The position numbers and the translations under genes were made by a program. Under the pieces are notes generated by a model, which was given only the letters and a program-made list of their open reading frames with translations, made no database searches and had not been told where the DNA came from. From NCBI GenBank assembly GCA_018822845.1, contig JAHJJD010000085.1:1-64000 (forward strand): 64,000 bases of DNA, in the 5' to 3' direction. This DNA is from Gammaproteobacteria bacterium (GTDB lineage: Bacteria; Pseudomonadota; Gammaproteobacteria; Thiotrichales; Thiotrichaceae). Positions within the stretch are counted from its first letter, which is position 1. Each line of letters starts with the position of its first letter. Below are positions 53,227 through 61,330 of this stretch, piece after piece.

Positions 53227-54093
53227 ATGAAACCGGAAAACAAGATTCTCGCCTGTGTTGACCAGTCCCACTATGCTGAGCATGTGGCCGATTACGCCGC
53301 ATGGGTGGCAAGCCGCATGGCACTGCCGCTGGAATTCCTGCACATCCTCGACCGCCACCCGGAGCGTTCCCGCCATAACCAGGATCACAGTGGCGCGATT
53401 GGTTTCGATGCGCAAAAAGTGCTACTGGATGAGCTTTCCAAAGAAGATGAGGATTTCAGCAAGCACGCCAAGGAACAGGGGCGGCTGTTCCTCAACCGCT
53501 TGCGTGAACGCGCCATTGCCGCCGGGGTGGAAGCCCCCGATGTGCGCCAGCGTCACGGTGCCTTGACCGACACCCTGATGGAGCAGGAAGCCGGGGTGCG
53601 CATGTTCATCCTTGGGCGGCGCGGCAAATCAGCGGAAACCACCCAGCGCTCCCTGGGGCGCAATGTGGAAAACGTGGTGCGTTCCCTGCACAGTCCGATC
53701 CTCACTGTGACCGACGGTTTCAAACTGCCGCGCCAGGTGATGATTGCCTTTGACGGTGGCAGCGTGTCCCGCAAAGGGGTGGAACTGATTGCCGCCTGTC
53801 CGCTGTTTGTGGGCTTGCCAATCCATGTGATTACCTCCGGCGAAGCGGGCAAGGGCTTACGCAAGCAATTGGAATGGGCGAAAACCACGCTGGAAACAGC
53901 AGGCTTCGAGACGCATACCGCCCTGCTTTCCGGTGACCCGCAAAGCGTGATTGCCACGCAGGTGCAAGAGCGTAACATTGACATGTTGATCATGGGTTCG
54001 TACACGCATTCGCCACTACGGAGCTGGCTGTTTGGCAGCACAACCAACGAGTTGTTGCGGGCAGCGACGATTCCGACACTGTTGCTGCGTTAG
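53227..54093 (+). CDS. Universal stress protein, tandem UspA domains
   Basis: A 288-residue soluble protein with two Usp domains, the first opening KILACVDQSHYAEHVADYAAW, the second at QVMIAFDGGSVSRKGVEL. The second domain has an ATP-loop-like MGSYTHSPLRSWLFGSTTNELL (G-x2-G type, with partial spacing). It lies 11 bases after the SulP gene and may modulate that transporter. Similar two-domain organisation to the protein at 3546 but different sequence. Confidence 0.87.
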   Translation: MKPENKILACVDQSHYAEHVADYAAWVASRMALPLEFLHILDRHPERSRHNQDHSGAIGFDAQKVLLDELSKEDEDFSKHAKEQGRLFLNRLRERAIAAGVEAPDVRQRHGALTDTLMEQEAGVRMFILGRRGKSAETTQRSLGRNVENVVRSLHSPILTVTDGFKLPRQVMIAFDGGSVSRKGVELIAACPLFVGLPIHVITSGEAGKGLRKQLEWAKTTLETAGFETHTALLSGDPQSVIATQVQERNIDMLIMGSYTHSPLRSWLFGSTTNELLRAATIPTLLLR

Positions 54094-54157
54094 GAAAAAG
54101 CTTCCCGGCAGAATTCATTTTGGCTCAGCATCGGAGCAGTTACAAAATGCAGACCGG

Positions 54158-54712
54158 TCATGGTGTCCATTTGCGCCGTGCCATTTCCCGGTACAAGGCT
54201 TCGGGGCTAACCGCCAACTGCTCCGCCAGCGTTTTCCACTCGCCCTTGGGAGGCAACCCACCGCCCTGCCAATTCAGCCACGCATCCAGCCGCGCCGCTA
54301 CCGTTTTGAGGGAGAGCAGTTCACTACGGAAACGTGCCTGCTGCACTTCCCGCGCCAGATAGGCCATCCAGTTCCGGGCAAAAGTGCTGTCAGCCTGCAA
54401 ACGGGCAAAGACGGCCTGTCTGGGCAAGACATACACATGGGCGGCTTTCTGGGCAAACGCATGGCAGTGGTAGCAGCGCGAGTACAACGAAGCCTCCGCC
54501 AGTATTCCCCCTGCCGTTGCCCGCTGGAGGGTGATGCTGCCACCGTCGGGCTGGTGGCGCACCAGACGGATTTCACCCGCCAGCACCAGGAACAGGGATT
54601 CCACCTCGTCCCCTTGATGGAACAGGAATGCGCCTGCGGCAAGACTACGTTCCTTGCCACCGGGAATGGCGTGTAATTGGTTAATGAGTGTTTCCAACAT
54701 GATTGCAATCAT
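54158..54712 (-). CDS. Crp/Fnr-family regulator, divergent type
   Basis: A 184-residue protein with a cyclic-nucleotide-binding-like fold (SLAAGAFLFHQGDEVESLFLVLAGEIRLVRHQPDG) and a short C-terminal helix-turn-helix (WKTLAEQLAVSPEALYREMARRKW). It lacks the N-terminal cysteine cluster of FNR; C and H residues occur in LYSRCYHCHAFAQKAAHV. Two possible ATG starts (54712 and 54700) both lie within an 18-base palindrome, which suggests direct autoregulation. It is divergent from the DUF4395 gene and probably controls that operon. Confidence 0.82.
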   Translation of the reverse strand: MIAIMLETLINQLHAIPGGKERSLAAGAFLFHQGDEVESLFLVLAGEIRLVRHQPDGGSITLQRATAGGILAEASLYSRCYHCHAFAQKAAHVYVLPRQAVFARLQADSTFARNWMAYLAREVQQARFRSELLSLKTVAARLDAWLNWQGGGLPPKGEWKTLAEQLAVSPEALYREMARRKWTP

Positions 54713-54714
54713 GT
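54697..54714. promoter_or_regulatory. Perfect palindrome over the start codon of the Crp-like gene
   Basis: ACATGATTGCAATCATGT is a perfect 18-base palindrome. It contains both ATG candidates of the Crp-like gene at 54158 and lies 73 bases upstream of the DUF4395 ATG on the other strand. It is a good candidate operator for the divergent pair. Confidence 0.6.
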
Positions 54715-54786
54715 CAGGTTGACGACAAGCATGGCAAGATTGCTGTTTATCAATTATCACAGTGCAGAACGCAGAGGGAACGCAAG

Positions 54787-55518
54787 ATGGGCAAACTGTT
54801 CAGTTTTGGTGAAACGCTGGCGGATTACAGCGTCCCTGTCCTCAACGAACGCGAAGTGCGGGCAGCAGCGGGCATCCTGTTCCTGTTTGCGCTGGTGGCA
54901 TTCATGAATGCGTGGTTGCTGGGCAATTTCCACTGGACGCGCCTGTTCGTGGTCGCTTTCCTGACCGATTTCAGCATCCGCCTGTTGGTCAACCCGGCAT
55001 TCGCACCCAGCATGGTGCTGGGGCGTTTCATGGTGCGCAACCAGACGCCTGAATATGTCGGTGCGCCGCAAAAGCGCTTTGCGTGGCTGATCGGTTTCGC
55101 CCTTGCCTTGCCGATGCTGTACCTGATCGTCATCAATCATGTGATCGGCCCGTTGAATCTGGCCATTTGTCTGGCCTGCCTGACGTTGATGTTTTTTGAA
55201 AGCGCGTTCGGCATTTGCCTTGGCTGCAAGGTGTACAACCTGTTTTTCCGGGAAAAGGCCAAACTGTGCCCCGGTGATGCCTGCGAAGCCAATACCCGCC
55301 ATGACATCCAGCGGATTGGTGTGGCGCAAATGGGCGTGCTGGCAACGTTCATCGCCCTGATCATACTGGTTTCCCCGCGCCTGTCGCCTTCCGCCCCTGC
55401 CGCTGCTGCCGTGGAACCCCCACCGCACGCGGCGACCAGTGACGAATGCACCCCGCCTGACTGGGCAGTGCAAATGGGCCATGCCGACATGTGGAAACTA
55501 CACCACAACTGTCCGTAA
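54787..55518 (+). CDS. DUF4395 membrane protein
   Basis: A 243-residue protein with about four to five membrane segments. The first half (PVLNEREVRAAAGILFLFALVAF, then VVAFLTDFSIRLLVNPAFAPSMVLG) and the block FFESAFGICLGCKVYN with a CxxC pair are the DUF4395 pattern. Several DUF4395 proteins occur with sulfur-carrier or thioredoxin genes. The tail (SDECTPPDWAVQMGHADMWKLHH) adds a cysteine and histidines. First gene of a run with a cytochrome and an MBL hydrolase. Confidence 0.83.
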   Translation: MGKLFSFGETLADYSVPVLNEREVRAAAGILFLFALVAFMNAWLLGNFHWTRLFVVAFLTDFSIRLLVNPAFAPSMVLGRFMVRNQTPEYVGAPQKRFAWLIGFALALPMLYLIVINHVIGPLNLAICLACLTLMFFESAFGICLGCKVYNLFFREKAKLCPGDACEANTRHDIQRIGVAQMGVLATFIALIILVSPRLSPSAPAAAAVEPPPHAATSDECTPPDWAVQMGHADMWKLHHNCP

Positions 55519-55557
55519 CATTGGCATAACGAACTATCAATCCAACACGGTTGCACC

Positions 55558-55992
55558 ATGACACGACTATTTGCTTACCTGCTGGCAGGACTCCTCAGCG
55601 TTTCCCTGCCTGCCGCCTCGGCGGAAAATGGCCAACCCGCCGACCCGCGTACCAGCCTTGGGCTAAACCCCGCAGAACGGGCGCAATTCCTCAGTGAAAT
55701 GCGCCAGATGCTCGGTAGTATCCAGGGCATCCTGCAAGGCATTTCCAGCGAAGACCGGGAAATGATTGCCAAATACGCCAGCCTGTCGGGCAACCGCATG
55801 GCGCGGGCAACGCCGGACAGTGTGCGTAACCGCTTGCCACAAGCTTTCAAGGACATTGGCGGCCCAACCCACATGCTGTTTGAGGAACTGGTCATCCGCG
55901 CCGAAACCGATGACATGGACATGCTGCTGGGGCAGACTGCCACCCTGATGAACCAGTGCATGAATTGCCATACGCAATTCCGCGCCGATTAA
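55558..55992 (+). CDS. Small periplasmic c-type cytochrome
   Basis: A 144-residue protein with signal peptide (LLAGLLSVSLPAASA) and a single C-terminal haem motif CMNCH (residues ~136-140). The helical middle (LNPAERAQFLSEMRQMLGSIQGIL, MIAKYASLSGNRM) and motif position near the C-terminus are like cytochrome c' and related four-helix types. It lies between DUF4395 and MBL genes, 39 and 16 bases from them. Confidence 0.8.
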   Translation: MTRLFAYLLAGLLSVSLPAASAENGQPADPRTSLGLNPAERAQFLSEMRQMLGSIQGILQGISSEDREMIAKYASLSGNRMARATPDSVRNRLPQAFKDIGGPTHMLFEELVIRAETDDMDMLLGQTATLMNQCMNCHTQFRAD

Positions 55993-56008
55993 CCCACAAG
56001 GACACACC

Positions 56009-56938
56009 ATGAAACCAACCCTGAACCTGTTACCCGCCCTGCTGCTGGCTTGCACTTCCCTCGCCCATGCGTTTGAACCAGCCACCGAAAAAGTCACCGA
56101 CAACGTGTACGCCATCGTTGGCGAACTCGACCAGCGTACAGCGGAAAACCAGGGGCTGAACAACACTACCGGTTTCATCATCACCGACGATGGCGTGGTG
56201 CTGATCGGCTCTGGCGCAACCGAAGGCAGCGCCAAAATGCTGGAAGCCGCCGTCAAAAAAGTCACCGACAAGCCCATCAAACAGGTACTCAACATCGGCG
56301 TGCAAGACCATCACTGGATGGGTAACAGCCATTTCCTCGCACAAAAAATCCCGGTCAGCGCCCTGGCTAAAACCGTCGAAAGCCAGCAAGCGCAGGAGCC
56401 CATGAACCGGATGCGCCTCTCCAGCGGCATCGGCGGCAAACCGGAAGATTTGAAAGTGGAATACCCCAGCGAAACCTTCGACGGTGACGAAAAGACCTTG
56501 ACTATCGGCGGGGTGGAAATGTCACTGCGCTACCTCGGTGATGCCCATTTCCCCGGTGATGCCGTGCTGTGGTTGCCCAAGGAAAAAATCGTGTTCACTG
56601 GCGACATAGTGTTCAACGAGCGGATGCTGGGCGTGCTGCCGGAGATTTCCAGAATCAGGGACTGGCAAGCCACCTTCAAGAAAGTCGCTGAGTTGCAACC
56701 GGCACATGTTGTACCGGGGCATGGCACACCCAGCGACTTGGCAAGCGCACAGAAAAATACTGGCGATTACCTCGACTGGCTGGTGACGGAAGTTGGCAAG
56801 TCGCTGGAAGAGATGGAAGATCTGGGCGATGCTGTCAAGCGCTTGTCAGCGGATGAGACATTCAGTTTTCTGAAGCTTTCCAAAGATTTGCATGGGCGCA
56901 ATGTACACCAGACCTACTTGCAGCTTGAGGCTGAATAA
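56009..56938 (+). CDS. Secreted MBL-fold protein with altered metal motif (SoxH-like)
   Basis: A 309-residue protein with signal peptide (LLPALLLACTSLAHA). The fold is MBL (VTDNVYAIVGEL, GFIITDDGVVLIGSGAT, then VFTGDIVFNERM, VVPGHGTP). The usual HxHxDH is NIGVQDHHWMGN here, so both histidines of HxH are replaced by G and Q while D and H stay. SoxH-like and quinoprotein-relay MBL proteins have similar context. It may bind one metal only or have lost hydrolysis. Follows the cytochrome gene by 16 bases. Confidence 0.8.
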   Translation: MKPTLNLLPALLLACTSLAHAFEPATEKVTDNVYAIVGELDQRTAENQGLNNTTGFIITDDGVVLIGSGATEGSAKMLEAAVKKVTDKPIKQVLNIGVQDHHWMGNSHFLAQKIPVSALAKTVESQQAQEPMNRMRLSSGIGGKPEDLKVEYPSETFDGDEKTLTIGGVEMSLRYLGDAHFPGDAVLWLPKEKIVFTGDIVFNERMLGVLPEISRIRDWQATFKKVAELQPAHVVPGHGTPSDLASAQKNTGDYLDWLVTEVGKSLEEMEDLGDAVKRLSADETFSFLKLSKDLHGRNVHQTYLQLEAE

Positions 56939-57177
56939 TCAATAACAGGCGCAGCCGTCAATTCCTTCCGCGTATGGCAGGTCACTTGCCATGCCGCTGT
57001 CAGCACCAACACCATACCCACAAGCTGATGGATGTATGCAGCACAACTAGTGGAAATACAGCACCACTTTGAAATAATCCAACTGCATCAACATCAATGA
57101 TGCATATTTAATGCTTGACCCCCATGCCGCACTGGCGCAGAATTTCCTACATCATTGCCATTAACGCACATTTCAAT

Positions 57178-57771
57178 ATGCAACTAAAACAGATCGCAAC
57201 ACTGAATGCAGGCTATCCATTCCGGGGAAAAATCCCGGAAGTGGCAGGCTCCAATATAGTCGCCGTTCAAATGAAAGATGTTTCACCAACAGAAGGAATT
57301 CATTGGAACAGTTGCGTTACCACCCAACTCTCTGGCAAACGCAACCCCGGCTGGCTGCAACCCGGAGACATTTTAGTGGCAGCACGAGGCAACCATAACT
57401 ACACGGTAGAAGTTGATGAAAGCCTTCTTCAGACTGGCTTTCAAGCCGTTGCTGCACCACACTTTTTTGTCGTCAATCTGAAATATCAGGATGTTCTGCC
57501 CGATTACCTGACATGGTTTCTAAATCAGGCTCCCTGTCAACGCTACTTCGAACAAAATGCAGAGGGCAGTCTGGCCAAGAGCATCCGCCGCAGCGTGCTG
57601 GAAAATGTCCCTATCGTTGTACCACCGCTAAGCAAACAACGCGCCATTATTCAGCTAGCCCGCACCCTCACACGGGAACAGCAACTGCTTGAACAACTAC
57701 AACGTAATGGCGATCGACTGATGAACGCCATTGCCAATGACCTACTCAACGACAAGGAAGTAGCAGCATGA
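57178..57771 (+). CDS. hsdS: Half-size type I restriction specificity subunit
   Basis: A 197-residue protein from the ATG at 57178 (the frame is open further up, to 57115). It has one target-recognition domain (LNAGYPFRGKIPEVAGSNIVAVQMKDVS, GDILVAARGN) and a conserved helix (PPLSKQRAIIQLARTLTREQQLLEQLQ). Full HsdS has two recognition domains, so this half-subunit would either dimerise or act with the full HsdS at 59535. Its stop overlaps the hsdM ATG (ATGA), giving tight coupling. Confidence 0.83.
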   Translation: MQLKQIATLNAGYPFRGKIPEVAGSNIVAVQMKDVSPTEGIHWNSCVTTQLSGKRNPGWLQPGDILVAARGNHNYTVEVDESLLQTGFQAVAAPHFFVVNLKYQDVLPDYLTWFLNQAPCQRYFEQNAEGSLAKSIRRSVLENVPIVVPPLSKQRAIIQLARTLTREQQLLEQLQRNGDRLMNAIANDLLNDKEVAA

Positions 57772-59288
57772 ACGACACCATCAGCCAAGACAGCATCAAC
57801 AAAGCCCTGTGGGCAGCCTGCGACACCTTTCGTGGCACGATCAGTGCCGATACTTACAAGGATTTCATCCTCACCATGCTGTTCCTCAAATACATCTCGG
57901 ATGTGTGGCAGGATCATTACGAACGCTATCAGGTGGAGTATGGCGATGAGCCGGAACTGATTACCGAAATGATGAAAAGCGAACGCTTTGTGTTGCCACC
58001 GATCGCCAGTTTCTATGCCCTGTACGAACGTCGCCACGAACCGGGTAACGGTGAGCGCATTGACCAAGCCTTGCACGCGATTGAGGAAGCCAACGGCACG
58101 AAACTCAAGGATGCGGGCAAAAGCGTGTTCCAGGACATTTCGTTTAACACTGACAAGCTAGGCGAGGAAAAGCAGAAAAACACCATCTTGCGCCACTTGC
58201 TGGAAGATTTTGCCAAGCCGGAACTCAACCTGAAACCCAGCCGTGTGGGGACGCTGGATGTGATTGGCAACGCCTACGAGTACATGATTAAGAACTTTGC
58301 TGCCAGCGGTGGGCAAAAGGCGGGCGAGTTTTATACCCCGCCGGAAGTGTCCGATTTGATGGCGGAGTTATTAGAACCGCAACCGGGCGACAGCATTTGT
58401 GACCCGGCGTGCGGTTCGGGGTCGTTGCTGATGAAGTGTGGGCGCAAGATCGTCGCCAACTTCGGCAGCAGGCAATACGCGCTGTACGGGCAGGAGGCGA
58501 TTGGCTCTACCTGGTCGTTGGCGAAGATGAATATGTTCCTGCATGGCGAAGACAACCACAAGATCGAATGGGGCGACACCATCCGCAACCCCAAATTGCT
58601 GGATAAAAACGGCAACCTGATGCTGTTTGACATCGTGACCGCCAACCCACCGTTTTCACTGGACAAGTGGGGGCATGACGATGCGGAAAATGACAAGTTT
58701 AGCCGTTTCCGGCGCGGCATTCCGCCCAAAACCAAGGGCGACTATGCGTTTATCCTGCACATGATCGAAACGCTGAAGCCGGATACCGGGCGCATGGGCG
58801 TGGTTGTGCCGCATGGGGTGTTGTTCCGGGGTTCATCCGAGGGGCAAATTCGTCAGAAGCTGATTGAGGAAAACTTGCTGGATGCGGTGATTGGTTTGCC
58901 GGAAAAGCTGTTTTACGGCACGGGCATTCCGGCGGCGATTCTGCTGTTCCGCAAGGATAAGCACGATACCAATGTGTTGTTCATTGATGCCAGCCGCGAG
59001 TGCAAGGCGGGCAAGAACCAGAACTTGCTGACAGCGGAGAATATCCGCAAGGTGCTGGAAACGTACCAGACTGGCAAAAGCGTGGAGAAATACGCCTTCC
59101 TCGCCAGCCTTGCCGAAATCCGTGAGAACGATTACAACCTCAATATTCCGCGCTACGTCGATACCTTTGAGGAAGAGGAAACCATTGATTTGATGGCGGT
59201 ACGGCGCGAGCGGTTGAAACTGCAACAGCAGTTGGCGGCGTTGGAAGCGGAGATGGCGGGGTATTTGGAGGAGTTGGGGTATGAATAG
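57768..59288 (+). CDS. hsdM: Type I restriction-modification methylase subunit
   Basis: A 506-residue N6-adenine methyltransferase. Motif I is DPACGSGSLL starting at D212, and the catalytic NPPF is at N293 (TANPPFSLDKWG). The N-terminal helical domain (INKALWAACDTFRG, FILTMLFLKYISDVW) is the HsdM_N pattern. It methylates the recognition site set by HsdS, protecting host DNA. It is overlapped by the half hsdS gene upstream; a palindromic repeat cluster separates it from the second hsdS. Confidence 0.95.
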   Translation: MNDTISQDSINKALWAACDTFRGTISADTYKDFILTMLFLKYISDVWQDHYERYQVEYGDEPELITEMMKSERFVLPPIASFYALYERRHEPGNGERIDQALHAIEEANGTKLKDAGKSVFQDISFNTDKLGEEKQKNTILRHLLEDFAKPELNLKPSRVGTLDVIGNAYEYMIKNFAASGGQKAGEFYTPPEVSDLMAELLEPQPGDSICDPACGSGSLLMKCGRKIVANFGSRQYALYGQEAIGSTWSLAKMNMFLHGEDNHKIEWGDTIRNPKLLDKNGNLMLFDIVTANPPFSLDKWGHDDAENDKFSRFRRGIPPKTKGDYAFILHMIETLKPDTGRMGVVVPHGVLFRGSSEGQIRQKLIEENLLDAVIGLPEKLFYGTGIPAAILLFRKDKHDTNVLFIDASRECKAGKNQNLLTAENIRKVLETYQTGKSVEKYAFLASLAEIRENDYNLNIPRYVDTFEEEETIDLMAVRRERLKLQQQLAALEAEMAGYLEELGYE

Positions 59289-59292
59289 AAGA

Positions 59293-59459
59293 GACCCCAC
59301 CCCAACCCTCCCCTTGCCAGGGGAGGGAGTAAGAGGGCTGCATTTTCTAGGTTGTGCTGGAAGAGACCCCTCCCCGACCCTCCCCTTGCCAGAGGAGGGA
59401 GTAAGAGAGTGGTGCGTTCTTGTTCCTCCCCCTGGCAAGGGGGAGGTTAGGTGGGGGTC
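59293..59459. repeat. Palindromic repeat element between hsdM and hsdS
   Basis: A left end opening GACCCCACCCCAACCCTCCC (59293-59327) pairs with an inverted right end closing GAGGTTAGGTGGGGGTC (59425-59459). A second left end lies inside at 59365-59400. Inner palindromes of the CCTTGCCAGG and CCTGGCAAGG type and the TCTTGTTCCTCCCC core identify it as the same family as at 24258 and 34199. Confidence 0.8.
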
Positions 59460-59534
59460 AATTCTGCGAAGCAGAATCTGGGCTATGCTTGAAATACGAA
59501 AAAGTGCTTACGGGCAAGCGTTGGGGGTGAAAGC

Positions 59535-60734
59535 ATGATTCCACAAGGTTGGCAATCTACAGAAATTGGCAAATTGGTAGACTTTAAGTCAGGTGGAACA
59601 CCGTCAAAAACAAAACCTGAATTTTGGGGGGGAAGTAATCCTTGGATTTCAGGCAAGGATCTTAAGCAACATTATATTTCTTCAAGTATTGATATGTTGT
59701 CTGAAGAAGGCTTTGCTGTAGTGAGTAAAGCACCAAAAGGCTCATCATTAATACTTGTTAGGGGAATGACACTTCTAAAAGATTTTCCAGTTGGGTTTGT
59801 TGAAGAGGTCGTATCATTTAATCAGGATATTAAGGCATTAATTCCGAAAAAAAGCATTGATGGTTTGTTTTTATCATTTCTTCTCGTCGGTAAAAAAGAA
59901 GAAATACGACAATTGGTTAGTACGGCTGGACATGGAACCGGACGGTTAGATACGGAAAGTATTAAATCTTTTCCTGTGGATATTCCCCCTCTTTCCGAAC
60001 AAAAGAAGATCGCCAAAATCTTCTCTACTTGGGACAAAGCCATCACCACCACCGAACAACTGCTTGCCAACAGCCAGCAGCAGAAAAAAGCCCTGATGCA
60101 GCAATTGTTGACGGGGAAGAAGCGGTTGATGGGGTTTGGGGGTGAGTGGAAATACAGTTCTATTAATGAAATAGCAACTCGGATTCAGCGTAAATCTGAT
60201 GGTAATAAGCACCCTATCTTAACAATATCTTCTCTGGGTGGTTTTGTTCGGCAAGATGAACGCTACAGTCGATATATGGCTGGAGAAAGCGTTAAAAACT
60301 ATATCCTTTTAAAAAATGGCGAGTTTGCTTATAATAAAGGAAATTCAAAAACTTATGAGTTTGGTTGTATCTTTGATCTTGAAAAATTTGAGTCAGGTCT
60401 AGTCCCTCATGTCTATGTTTGTTTCAAGTTAAAAAAAGGATTGAGCCATAGATATTTTAAGTATTTGTTTGAAGCGGATTATTTAAAACTTCAACTAGGT
60501 GCATTAGTTAATACAGGAGTGAGAAATAATGGACTCCTTAATATCAAGCCCAGTGAATTTCTAGCTACTCGTGTTCCTGTTCCTAATGTTGAGGAGCAAG
60601 AGAGAATCGCAGATATTTTGTATGCATCATCACTGGTCATAAAAAGCTTGCAGCAAAAGCTTGAGGGTTTGAAGCAGGAGAAGAAAGCACTGATGCAGCA
60701 GTTGTTGACGGGGAAACGGCGGGTGAAAGCATGA
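59535..60734 (+). CDS. hsdS: Type I restriction specificity subunit, full length
   Basis: A 399-residue HsdS with two target-recognition domains, residues 5-155 (GWQSTEIGKLVDFKSGGTPSKTKPEF) and about 205-345 (KYSSINEIATRIQRKSDGNK). Each is followed by a conserved helix region: SEQKKIAKIFSTWDKAITTTEQ and EEQERIADILYASSLVIKSLQ, both ending KKALMQQLLTGK. The two copies of this helix are encoded by a near-identical direct repeat (60084-60125 and 60680-60722), which could support recombination. AT-rich recognition domains differ from the GC-richer flanks, as usual for hsdS. Confidence 0.92.
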   Translation: MIPQGWQSTEIGKLVDFKSGGTPSKTKPEFWGGSNPWISGKDLKQHYISSSIDMLSEEGFAVVSKAPKGSSLILVRGMTLLKDFPVGFVEEVVSFNQDIKALIPKKSIDGLFLSFLLVGKKEEIRQLVSTAGHGTGRLDTESIKSFPVDIPPLSEQKKIAKIFSTWDKAITTTEQLLANSQQQKKALMQQLLTGKKRLMGFGGEWKYSSINEIATRIQRKSDGNKHPILTISSLGGFVRQDERYSRYMAGESVKNYILLKNGEFAYNKGNSKTYEFGCIFDLEKFESGLVPHVYVCFKLKKGLSHRYFKYLFEADYLKLQLGALVNTGVRNNGLLNIKPSEFLATRVPVPNVEEQERIADILYASSLVIKSLQQKLEGLKQEKKALMQQLLTGKRRVKA

Positions 60735-61330
60735 AGAAAGACCCCACCCCAACCCTCCCCTTGCCAGGGGAGGGCGCAAGAACCCCAGACTCCTCTCTTC
60801 ACTCCTCCCCCTGGCAAGGGGGAGGCCGGGAGGGGGTCTCTTCACAAGCGGTAGGCCGGGAGGGGGTCAACTCTTCACAAGAGTGGGTCAACTCCTACAC
60901 CCAACCCTCCAGCCTCAACAACCACCCCCAATACAAAGAACGTCGTCGAGAACTGCGCAGCCAACCCACGTCTGCCGAACACCGCCTATGGCAATACCTC
61001 CGCAAAAACCAGCTAGGCGTAAAATTCCGCCGCCAACACGGCATACACCACTACATCGTTGATTTCTATTGCCCAGAACTCGCCCTAGTCATTGAAGTCG
61101 ATGGCGAAATCCACACCAGCGAAGATACCCGCGAATACGACCAAGAACGAGATAACCTACTAAAAAGCTGCGGTCTACAAGTCCTGCGTTTCACCAACCA
61201 CCAAGTCCTAAACGACACCCATACAACCCTAACCCAAATCCAACAAGCATTCTCTCTTCCTCCTCCCCCTGGCAAGGGGGAGGCCGGGAGGGGGTCATCT
61301 TCCCGCAAGGATTCACCCAATGCCCAATAA
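60731..61330 (+). CDS. DUF559 endonuclease-like protein bracketed by repeats
   Basis: A 199-codon frame whose ends are repeat sequence. Residues ~65-175 are the DUF559 domain (KERRRELRSQPTSAEHRLWQ, YLRKNQLGVKFRRQHGIHHY, IVDFYCPELALVIEVDGEIH), a PD-(D/E)xK fold related to very-short-patch-repair nucleases, with D..E-x-D acidic residues visible. Upstream residues come from the element at 60740, and the tail from the half element at 61262. True translation may start later, as no ribosome binding site marks residue 60. Its ATG overlaps the hsdS stop by 4 bases and its end overlaps rhuM by 11. Confidence 0.75.
   Translation: MKKDPTPTLPLPGEGARTPDSSLHSSPWQGGGREGVSSQAVGREGVNSSQEWVNSYTQPSSLNNHPQYKERRRELRSQPTSAEHRLWQYLRKNQLGVKFRRQHGIHHYIVDFYCPELALVIEVDGEIHTSEDTREYDQERDNLLKSCGLQVLRFTNHQVLNDTHTTLTQIQQAFSLPPPPGKGEAGRGSSSRKDSPNAQ
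60740..60838. repeat. Palindromic repeat element at the start of the DUF559 frame
   Basis: Left end opening GACCCCACCCCAACCCTCCC and right end closing GCCGGGAGGGGGTC are inverted, with inner palindromes. It is the same family as at 59293. A partial right end recurs at 60853-60869. The element is read in frame as the first ~40 residues of the DUF559 frame. Confidence 0.8.
61262..61296. repeat. Half repeat element at the end of the DUF559 frame
   Basis: A right-end copy (CCTCCCCCTGGCAAGGGGG then CCGGGAGGGGGTC) without a nearby left end. Together with the left end at 60740 it encloses the DUF559 gene in about 557 bases. Confidence 0.75.
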
